A stretch of DNA of 64,000 nucleotides from the NCBI GenBank assembly GCA_015501585.1, contig JADNRY010000184.1, forward strand, positions 1 through 64,000. The letters run 5' to 3'. Origin of the DNA: Rhodocollybia butyracea. Taxonomy: Eukaryota > Basidiomycota > Agaricomycetes > Agaricales > Omphalotaceae. The translations under genes and the position numbers were made by a program. The notes beneath the pieces were generated by a model that made no database searches, was not told where the DNA came from, and was given only the letters and a program-made list of their open reading frames with translations. Positions 53,621-63,700 of this stretch are shown here, piece after piece (positions within the stretch are counted from its first letter, which is position 1; each line of letters opens with the position of its first letter).

Positions 53621-54746
53621 TGTTAGGACCTGGATCTAAATCCTATACACCCAATCTTTTTTCTTCTGTAACCAACTATGAACACTATCATTAATACTTC
53701 TACTTAACATTTTACATTCATTAGTTATTCAACACCATTTGGGTTAATGCTGCACACATTCTTCCAGAACACCAGAATGATCTTTAACAGTCACTGCACA
53801 GTCTGCACAGTCATGACATCATTCTAGCTCCACAACTATGATGTCATCTTGCTACTCCACAATCATGATGTCATTCCATTGCTCCGCAGTTATGATATCA
53901 CATCACTGCTCCACAGCTATGACATCATTGCATAGCCTCTTTACATCAATGACTCAATATCAGTCATTGCACAGCCAGATATCTGAGTCAACTACGGTTC
54001 CGCATACATGACTCAATATTAGTCATTGCACCACATTACATAGTCAGACTGACTCATCCGCAGTATTTCCGCAGTTATGACTCAAATCTAGTCATTCCGC
54101 AGCATTTCCTAACTAGTACACATTGCACAGTATATAAGTAGTCTAGATTTACCAATGTACGTGAGATGTATTATTTTTCTTAAATCCAAACCCCCACTTG
54201 TTTGCTGTTATCACTTGTGTGAATCACCAGACCAACTCATTGTATCTTGTTGAGCTATCTCCAAGCTACAATACACATTTATACATCTTGTTGAGCTAAC
54301 TCCAAGTTGTATCCACTAACATTCACCTGTTGAGCTATCTCCTAGTGAATACTTCTTCAATTGCCACTTGTTGAGCTATCTCCGAGTTGCAACTTCCTAT
54401 TACTTGTTGAGCTATCTCCGAGTATTAGACACCACACTCACTACTACTTGTTGAGCCATCTCCGAGTATTAGTTCTGATTCATATTACTGCTTGTCGAGC
54501 CATCTCCGAGGGTAATCTTATTATTATTTGTCGAGCTATCTCCAAATAATAACTTCTGTGAGTTTTGTATTACAAACTAGTTACTAACTTTACTTGAGCC
54601 TAGTTGTTTGAGTATATATTTTTTGCCTAGCGGTTTCATCAAACGGAAAGGCTTGCTCTATAATCTCCATTAATTTCTCTTATCATTGTTACCACCGAGT
54701 TACGTACTGTGAAGGTTTGGACGAGACTATTGATCGAGTCATAACA
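53621..54746 (+). repeat. 5' LTR (1126 bp)
   Basis: Starts TGTTAGGAC (one change from the TGTTATGAC of the other copies) and ends GTCATAACA. The priming segment here reads GAGATGTATTATT, two changes from the other LTRs. Eight constant-loop hairpins at 54239-54552. Confidence 0.93.
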
Positions 54747-54747
54747 T

Positions 54748-54759
54748 AATAATACGTCT
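54748..54759 (+). promoter_or_regulatory. Primer-binding site complementary to the LTR transcript start
   Basis: AATAATACGTCT is the exact complement of AGACGTATTATT in the LTR (58784-58795 in the 3' copy), which starts 33 nt after TATATAA at 58751. One base separates the site from the LTR end. This is the geometry of self-primed Tf1-type elements. Confidence 0.6.
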
Positions 54760-54775
54760 CTACCCGCCCCCATGA

Positions 54776-57024
54776 ATGTCTACACAAACAACTAGATCAT
54801 ACACCCAGATTGGGTCTCACCAATTTGTTCAAGGATCTAATATCCCCACCTTTCCAATTGGTTTTAATGCTCCAGGATATACACTGGGACAACACAATAC
54901 TAATGTTGGAAGTACAAACCGGGGGTCACCCACTACTATTTCAAATGGTGAATTTGTAGTAATGCAGAGAATTCACATTGGATCAAAGGGTTCAAATTTA
55001 ACGGAAACTGTGGTTCAAGAAGTTAGAATGCCACCTACTGCACAAATTGCACAGATATTTGCTTGTCATGATGACCGTTCCACCAGTCATTTAGTTGATA
55101 ATGGTTCGCGAGGACAACAGCAGCAAATGCCTAATTTTGTAGCAAGTGCACCTCTACCTTTTTTACATCATAGCCATTCTGCACAATTTGATACACACAA
55201 ATCTCAAAGTGGAGAATCTACACGGCAAAGCAGGAACATTGTTCAGTTCTCAGAACCAGAACAAAGTCCTTCACTTACCTACCACTCATCATCTGCACCA
55301 GCAATTACTAGAGCCAAACAGGCAACTGGGAGTACAACAACTAATGGCCAAATGTCTTCTGTACTATCAAGTCAAAGACAAATTGAACCTATTAGAAGAT
55401 CTCCATTGTCTTTAGTCCCTGAGGAAGGGCAAGAGCATTCCATGACTCATAGTAATCCACATCATAAATCTCTCTCTCACCATTCTCAGTCAGATCACAA
55501 TGCTGGAAGTGTTGTTAGGAGTTTAAATCACTCACAAGGGCATGAACAAGCACCTGTTCAATTGCAAGGTTTACAGCCAACTATATCTGCTCAGAATCAT
55601 CCATCACCAAGTGGATCTTTCCAAAGTTCAGTAAAACAAGGCTCATACAAGTCAAACAATACTGTACCAGTTCTGAACCAGTTTCAAAATGAACAAATAC
55701 AATTTGACAGACTCAGCCAGCAATGCCAAATATTTTTGGAGTCATTAGGCTATAGAAGCAGTAATGCTCAGCCATGGCAATGGATCCAACAGTTGACAAG
55801 ACTAGGTCAGAGAGAACTTGCATCATTAAGCCCAAACCTGTATCAAAGGATGTCAGAAGAAAGAAATACTCAAATTCTAACACACCTATACACTGAGATA
55901 CAAAGGGATGAGGTTCAAGCTCTACTGAGGGCAAGGAGTAATATGAGTGTTGAATTAGCACCTTCTCTTCATACAAGCCAACGAGCCAAAGGACAGGAAA
56001 ATGCACAAGGAAATGCACAAAGTGCTCACACACCTGTACAAAACACAGGAAATGTGGTAGAAACTCATCCTCAACACAGTGTAGAGGAATCTAGGGCTCA
56101 CTCACCAAGCCCTCAGATTGTCAACAGGCTATCTATGTTACAACCTGTGATGCACATGTCATCAGCACCAGATCCTGTTGAAAAAGTGGAGCAAGGAACA
56201 AGGAATGACAACCAAGTTATTCACTCTGCAACTCTACCTCAACATGATGAATTAGCACATACTGGTAGTAGTCAGGCGCTACTTGATCGAGGGCAAAGAA
56301 ATGCCAGCCTTATGAGCAGAAAACAAAATTTTGTAATGTCTACAAAATCTGAACAAGCTCAAGCTACAAGTCAATGTTTATTTCTTGAAACCCAACCAAT
56401 AGATCCAACACAACTACCTGCAGAAAATAATCATGTTCCACAAACTCTCATTCATGAGCCTTTAGGTTTGGACTGGGCTGAGCAAGCACATGATTTTTTG
56501 CAAAGCAATAATGATTATTCTTTTGTCTCACACAAAGGCAGGACACAAAAAGTCTCAAAAGGAGCCTCACCATTGTTCCCACTAGCATATGGTCCAGAAA
56601 TTGATAACTTTGTACAAAATGACTGTCATACTGCTCAAAATACGGTTTTGGATCAGGATAGCCCACCAAACAATCATACATCACAAGCTCAACAACAGAG
56701 GGCCACCACGCTGACTCCAAGAGCTTCTAGAATGAATCAAGACAATTCTAGAAATGATAATGTTAATAAGATGTCAGTAGTACTAACACTTGGGTCACTC
56801 CAGAGGAGTATGACCAAAGACAAGGAAAAGGGGCTTGTACTTACTGTGAAAAGATAGGCCACTTTGCCCAACACTGCCCACAACAGCATGAACATGTGTC
56901 AGGTCAAGCTGCATTTATTGAAACTTCCAGAAAAATACCCAACAATATTATAATTGAAGTTAAAGATGAAATTTGGGATATTGATGGCACACTCTTGGGA
57001 AGGAATGCAAAAGGGGATGGATAA
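54776..57024 (+). CDS. Gag with zinc knuckle in the -1 frame
   Basis: Open from ATG 54776 (MSTQTTRSYT) to a stop at 56857, 693 residues. It is Gln/Ser/Asn/His-rich with a helical capsid-like region at residues about 308-395 (FDRLSQQCQIFLESLGY, WQWIQQLTRLGQREL, LYTEIQRDEVQALLRA). In the -1 frame the text continues across the stop with CTYCEKIGHFAQHC, a perfect CX2CX4HX4C knuckle, to a stop at 57022. The shift site contains A-AAG-GGG (56827-56833) in gag phase, which fits the X-XXY-YYZ slippery pattern, though a simple base loss is equally possible. Gag would build the particle; no other protein is encoded. Confidence 0.82.
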
Positions 57025-58228
57025 AAGGACATCGACCAGATAAACATCCTAGCATCTCAATAACCAGATGCTCATAGTCACAATGATTACACCCCAATAA
57101 CTCTGCTTGCAACTCAAGTGGAAACATCACCAGAAATTATTTCCATGATTTTAACCCACCTCAATACATCGATCTGCAGAGCAAAATCAATTAACAGGTT
57201 TTTGCAGATTTTATCCAATATCTATGCCTCACCTTTCACCAATGATTGTAAATGAGATTATTGGTCAAATAAGCCCAATTATGCCTTGAATTATGCCATA
57301 TACTCCGACTCTATAGAAAGCAATGCACCATGTATTGTGCTACTGAGAGTTCTCACCAGAAAAAACCACAAAGAATGTCAACGCTACCCCAATAATCTCT
57401 TAAATGCCACTAGTTATAGCAGATAGTGTGCCCAGAAACTGAAGAAAAAACATCAGGAAATGAACAAGCTTTGAAAGACATGTAAAAATGCTGAATGAGA
57501 AGGGGAAAGGAAGAAAGTTCTTGGACGATTTGATGAGTTTCAGACCAACCTAAGATGAAACAGCTATATCATACCCGCTTTTTCATCTAATAATACATCT
57601 CATCAATATCGCATCAAGTCATAACTTGCATAAAATAATAATACATCTCCAATTCTCGCCACTTGGACAACATGAGATTCAAATACCAGATTGGTATTAA
57701 TGCTTACTGAAATGCATGGATCTGTGTCAAGACACAGATACTACAGTGACAAGTTTCAAGTTCAGGAAATGAAATGTCCGAAAGTCCACTATTCCCATAA
57801 AAATCATCAATCAGACGGCACCAATTGACATCAAAGCCACCATCAAATCACTGATATGCAAACAGCTGTATGCAATCAAGCAATCAGAAAAATTTGAAAC
57901 AATCATTTTGATTGATGCACTTCCCATAAATCAGATCCATGGACATAGTACCACCCAACATGCTGATGTACTATTGAAATCATGATGTTTATTGTCCCGG
58001 GTCTGATGCAACTAATGTGGCATGGAAAATACACCAATTACAGTAATGACACTAACGACACTAATGTCCAATTAATGACCAATTAACAAGCCATCACATA
58101 ACCACCATTTGAAGTCAGGATGCTTGAACTCATGAACATCTTTACTTGAGATGCAACTGATAGGTGCAATCCCACTAACTATGACCGGATAACCTAACTC
58201 CTATGTGGCCTCAGAGGGTTTCGGCCTT
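57025..58228 (+). other. Non-coding 3' interior of the 53.6-kb element
   Basis: No open frame over 60 codons. Two echoes of the LTR/primer-site junction occur: CTAATAATACATCTCATC (57588) and GTCATAACTTGCATAAAATAATAATACATCTCC in pieces (57619-57650). Confidence 0.6.
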
Positions 58229-58241
58229 AAGGGGGGAGTAC

Positions 58242-59365
58242 TGTTATGACCGGATCTAAATCCTATACACCCAATCTTTTTTCTTCTGTAACCAACTATG
58301 AACACTATCATTAATACTTCTACTTAACATTTTACATTCATTAGTTATTCAACACCATTTGGGTTAATGCTGCACACATTCTTCCAGAACACCAGAATGA
58401 TCTTTAACAGTCACTGCACAGTCTGCACAGTCATGACATCATTCTAGCTCCACAACTATGATGTCATCTTGCTACTCCACAATCATGATGTCATTCCATT
58501 GCTCCGCAGTTATGATATCACATCACTGCTCCACAGCTATGACATCATTGCATAGCCTCTTTACATCAATGACTCAATATCAGTCATTGCACAGCCAGAT
58601 ATCTGAGTCAACTACGGTTCCGCATACATGACTCAATATTAGTCATTGCACAGCATTACATAGTCAGACTGACTCATCCGCAGTATTTCCGCAGTTATGA
58701 CTCAAATCTAGTCATTCCGCAGCATTTCCTAACTAGTACACATTGCACAGTATATAAGTAGTCTAGATTTACCAATGTACGTTAGACGTATTATTTTTCT
58801 TAAATCCAAACCCCCACTTGTTTGCTGTTATCACTTGTGTGAATCACCAGACCAACTCATTGTATCTTGTTGAGCTACCTCCAAGCTACAATACACATTT
58901 ATACATCTTGTTGAGCTAACTCCAAGTTGTATCCACTAATATTCACCTGTTGAGCTATCTCCTAGTGAATACTTCTTTAATTGCCACTTGTTGAGCTATC
59001 TCCGAGTTGCAACTTCCTATTACTTGTTGAGCTATCTCCGAGTATTAGACACCACACTCACTACTACTTGTCGAGCCATCTCCGAGTATTAGTTCTGATT
59101 CATATTACTGCTTGTCGAGCCATCTCCAAGGGTAATCTTATTATTATTTGTCGAGCTATCTCCAAATAATAACTTCTGTGAGTTTCGTATTACAAACTAG
59201 TTACTAACTTTACTTGAGCCTAGTTGTTTGAGTATATATTTTTTGCCTAGCGGTTTCAACGAACGGAAAGGCTTGCTCTATAATCTCATTAATTTCTCTT
59301 ATCATTTTTACTACCGAGTTACGTACTGTGAAGGTTTGGACGAGACTATTGATCGAGTCATAACA
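58242..59365 (+). repeat. 3' LTR (1124 bp)
   Basis: TGTTATGAC ... GTCATAACA. TGACTCA/TGAGTCA at 58570, 58604, 58629, 58670 and 58698; TATATAA at 58751; predicted transcript start about 58784; eight hairpins 58859-59172, the last a perfect 10-bp stem (59141-59172). Abuts a broken XPG-type gene. Confidence 0.93.
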
Positions 59366-60551
59366 AGCAAGCGCATCAAGATCCGGAAGCCGTGTGGGCC
59401 ATTCTTCCAATCGAGAGGCAGATCCACTGCTTGGCTTAACTAGATTGGTGACAGCATGGGTAGTTGGAAAATCTTTCAGTGAACCAATCAATGCAGCAAG
59501 GTCTGGTAGTGTCGAAGGTAAGAATTCGTGAACGTTGTTTTGGACTTCACTTCGGAGTTTATCCTTCCACGTGCATAGATACGTCTTCAGCCGAGATTCT
59601 GTATAATCCTCTGCAGCAAATATTAGGAGCGTCCCTAAGTCCGTGTTTGTAAGGGCATAGGCAGTCTGAATATTAAGCGTTGCAATTCCCTGCTTGCCCA
59701 GTCAGCGTTGTGTTGATAGATAAATGAGACTGCTCACATCGGCGTAGTCGCTGCCAAGCAATATCATTAGGAGAAAGATACCATGAGCTGTCAGCGGGTT
59801 GTCTTGACGACAAGCAAGCTCTTCAGCAGAGTAAAGAGCAAGCGTGTCAAGATCAGTAAAAAAGTCACCGCTTGAGTAGAGTAAGCTTGAAGGATTAATA
59901 AGAGAAACCGTAGTAGACTGCAGTACGCACGTGTGGAAAAGAACTTTAACACCAAATGCCAAAGCTTTCACATCTTCAGTCAGAACCGCATCTACTTGAT
60001 AGATTTGTGCAAGCTCTTCTGCCACGCCCTCCAAGGCCTGCAAAGAATTATTACCGTCATCGTTACTGAATTAAAATACAGGACATACCACCCTAACGTA
60101 GAATCCCAGTCCTTTAACCAACCGTTGGAAAGACACAATAAGATGCTCTGGAAAGGGGTCCATGAACGGTCCATCAACACGTTGAGCAGCGTTGGGTCCA
60201 TCGAAAACAAATATTGCAACTACAGGCTTTGTGCGTAGCTTGCATATCCACGTTAGGAGGTACCTCAAATCTTCATTTTTTCTCTGTCTGTAACAAGACC
60301 GCGCCCTTTCTTGTGCCCGGAGCATCCAGTATCTAAAATAGCTCAGTTTCACGATGAGAAAGAGCAGGATGAACTACCTTGCATCTATGGCGATTATCAT
60401 TGGCTTCTTTGTACTCTCAAGAGTGAAAGTTGAGCGTTCCAGTAATGAGATCGGATGCGCTTGTGGAGGTTCCAATACCTATAAAGAATGGGAGTTTCAC
60501 ATTACGCCGTATTATTTAACTACTCACCTTCCATACCATTTCTTCGCCCAT
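59366..60551 (-). pseudogene. XPG-like nuclease (PIN/FEN fold), 3' end lost to the LTR
   Basis: Start ATG at 60551 (MGEEMVWK), exon 1 of 24 nt, then introns of 45-60 nt. XPG-N: IIAIDARYWM and IFVFDGPN with two metal-binding Asp. XPG-I: GVAEELAQIYQVDAVLTEDV, where the usual TEDSDALVFG reads TEDVKALAFG, replacing one acidic residue by Lys. Then LLGSDYADQGIATLNIQTA, the helix-hairpin-helix region. The frame meets the LTR at 59365 after LPDLDAL. The family is expanded in Agaricomycetes. It would cut branched DNA if active; the Lys and the truncation argue against that. Confidence 0.78.
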
Positions 60552-60734
60552 GATGATGGTGTTGCAAACAGGGTAGCAAGAAGGCCCCTAACTTAATGTT
60601 TGAGGAAGATCGATTTGAGCGGATTTCAAGTCGATCTGAAATCCACTCATGGAAGCAAAGCCTAGAACAAGAAATAGAATGAGATTTAAAGAATATACAA
60701 CTACTACCGACAAAGACGACTGAATAAACTAGGA
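60552..60734. other. Spacer between XPG-like gene and recombinase gene
   Basis: Holds the 3' end of the recombinase gene and presumably the promoter of the XPG-like gene. The opposed words GATCGATTTGAGCGGATTTC and AAGTCGATCTGAAATCC at 60609-60644 make a small inverted repeat. Confidence 0.4.
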
Positions 60735-63700
60735 TTACACAGAAATTTTTGGTTTCTTTACTGCGGCAGGTCGCCGCGCCCCAATCGCTTTTGCACGCTT
60801 CTTCAAATTTCCATTCACAAATGTGGTACTTCCAGTTTCCGAGACGCTACCATCGTCCGGCGTTGAGTTGGAATCAGCAAGAGCTTTGATGGTAGTGGTG
60901 CCCTCAAAGGGAGCCTATAGCTAATTAGCACAGGTTGGATAGAGAAAGTGTGGAAAAATTTACCATGCTGATGCTAGCGGTGCGTTTTCTTTCATCAGCT
61001 AGCATGTTTTTGAGTGCATTCAAACCAATCTTCTCCTGAACGGTCCGTTCCTCTCCGTCAATGGAAACGATTTTGTCCACTGTTTGACGGGCCTCCAGCT
61101 CAGTCATGATAACAGCCGGTGATACGTTGCGATTTGCGGATTCTCTTTCAATAAACTCCGGGATCTCACGAAACCGCTCCCACTTCTTTCCCTGTGAACC
61201 ACGTATGAATTCAGTGACAAGAATCATTCAATGCAGAGATATACCCACCGATCCCTTTCTCCAGTGACTCTGGAAGTGTTGTTCAAGTTCTCGAAGTGGA
61301 GGTTTGACGCCAGTCTGAACACCGTCGCCGTTCATGACTGGCTCACCTGTTGTCCAGCAGCTCCAGAGCTCGTCAAGGCCTTCCCATTGATCGAGTGATT
61401 TTGATGGCTGGTAACAAGCCCAAAGCAACTTGGGTTGCTCGATGTACTTGAAAACATCTAACCATCTCACACCGCGCTGCCCAAGGACTGGTGGCCAGAT
61501 CAAACGAGGAGCATCTACTAAGGAATCAGCACAGATAGCGCCCGGGATGAAACGTAGCTGCTTACTTGGTTTTGAAAATGCTTCAACTGGAGGAAGTACC
61601 AAATCAACTTGAGTACGACTACGAGGCGTGACTGGTGTTTTGGGAGACGAGGACACGTAGGCTCGTAGCGTGCTGTCCTCGGCCTCATAGACTCCAGTTG
61701 CTTCAACCGTGGTGCCCCAAGAGACGATTTCTGCAGCTGGTAGTAGTGCACCAGAGGTTTTTGGTGGAGTTGAAGGTATCCCAGATGCCAAGGTTAGAGA
61801 GCTTAACGAGGACACAGCAGCTGTTGAGCGTTGGTACTGTTGAATGGAATAACCTTGCGCTGGTGATAAGACCTGGGTGCGTCGGTTGAGTTGGTCGGTG
61901 AGTAAGCGAAGCTGAATATTCATTGCGTTCATCGTAACCCGGACTTCTTCCAAGGCCAGACGTAGAGATTCATTTTGAATACGTTGAAGATCAACAGGGC
62001 TCCCAGCATTTGCACGGATGACGCTCAGCGCTGTTGGAAACGTGTTCTTCATCCAGCTTTGGACGTCAGGGTTTGCCAAGGCCGGAAGCTTGAAGAGGTT
62101 GGAGTCGGGGGAACGCTGGTATATTGCGGCACCGCACTGAAATAGAATGAGTGTTAAAATAAAAAAGACGGGGTGTCCATACCTGGAATAGGAACGGGCG
62201 CAATTGAATTGCAAGACTCCAAAAGTTTGCAGCGCCGCTCAGGTTCTTCTTACCTGCGCGACAATCAGTTATATCAATAAGTAGAGCTATTAACGAGCAC
62301 TTACCAACAATGGAATCGTGTATTTCCTCAGCCATGGGACACATTAAGAGCAGAAACTGCTCAGGGACATGAACGTGGCGCCATACGGGATTGTAGTCTT
62401 CGTGTTCTTTGTAACCTGCAGCACCGAGAACAGCCTGTACATGGAAATATAAGTGTTTGGGTGCTCAAAGCTATTAAAGGATGTCCGTACAGTAAGGGGA
62501 ATAGCTGGAGCGTATACGTCGTGATAGGTAGAATTTCTTGACCATCCTAGCTTCGAGGTCTGAACCGAATCAACGCTGCGAGAATTTCCTCAAGTTAGAA
62601 ACAGATGGAAAACCAGTGGAAAAAAAAAGCAGGTAACGTACCCCATTCCTTCTTGCCGGTATCCAAGAATATGCCGGGGAAGATGAACTTTGACGGGCGA
62701 GTCAAAGTCTACCCTCTTGAACGCACGCACGTACATATTGTACATGCTCTGCTCTGAAAAAGGTGCGGTGGGAGAGCTGGGCCCATGAAGTACTCGAGCT
62801 TGGCGCCAGCTCTTGTTTACAGACCAGTCAATGTCCATCTGCTCCGTGATTTTCTTATAGTCAAATAGATAATGGAAATAGAATGCAAATGCGCCCATTA
62901 GGCATTGTTCAGGGTGTAGATGAGCGATAAAAGCTGTATACGATGGATTAATGATCTAAGCAAGCCATGAAGTTAGTTCAATTGCGGAATGAAAATATTT
63001 GATTGCACACCGTTTTAAGGCCTCGTTTCCCGCCTTTTCCTCCCCTGCAATCCTAGGATACATGGAATTGCGGTTTCCTTGTTAGGATGAAGTAGGGTGT
63101 GAGGCTGAAGCTCTGCCAACTTAAGGGCGCGGAAGTCATCGCCTCGATTTCCTGTAGCATGTTGCGCAACCCATGCCAAATGACCAAAAACGGTGGACCG
63201 GACTAAAATATTGGACGTATGTCAATCTTAGTTCGTATGTATCAAAGACAAAGCTTACGTTCACGGTGCATTAAAAAACCCTTCAGCCCAACATTGAGTA
63301 TTTGTTCCTCGGTAATTTTGGATAGAAAAGTATTTGCAATGATGTCCACGGCGTCCTCCCCTGGAATGAGACCGCATCGTGCTTTCGTGAGCGCTGTGTC
63401 CATTCGAGTCTTGAGCAGGTCCCAAACAGTGACTGATGTTGCCGGGCGTCGAGTGCGGAGTGTTGGATCATCAGCCTCTTGTTGTTTGCGCAAACGAAGG
63501 GCTGCAAAAAAAATCTTCTTTTGTTGGGACTGCAAAAGCATTATTAATGCCATTGAAGTGGGAAACAAAATGGCAGATTGAAGTCAACAACTTACTGCTC
63601 CTACAAAGGTGCCTGGAATGGGAAGACCTCGACGGGTTCGCTTTGGCCGAGTTGCAGTGTACTCAATTAAGAGGAGCATGTAATGTTCGTCAATGATTAC

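Larger units (their letters stand above)
53621..59365 (+). mobile_element. Gag-only LTR retrotransposon with 1.12-kb LTRs
   Basis: LTRs at 53621-54746 and 58242-59365 with matching sequence, primer site after the 5' LTR, polypurine tract AAGGGGGGAG (58229-58238), and one long gag frame. No protease, RT or integrase was found in 57025-58228. Flanking pentamers differ (GATTA left, AGCAA right), so the two LTRs may not come from one insertion event. Three solo LTRs of the family lie elsewhere in the window. Confidence 0.92.

Noticed and set aside
53373..53639. Open frame of 88 codons left of the 53.6-kb element
   Set aside because: No motif, no splice context, and its end lies in the LTR.
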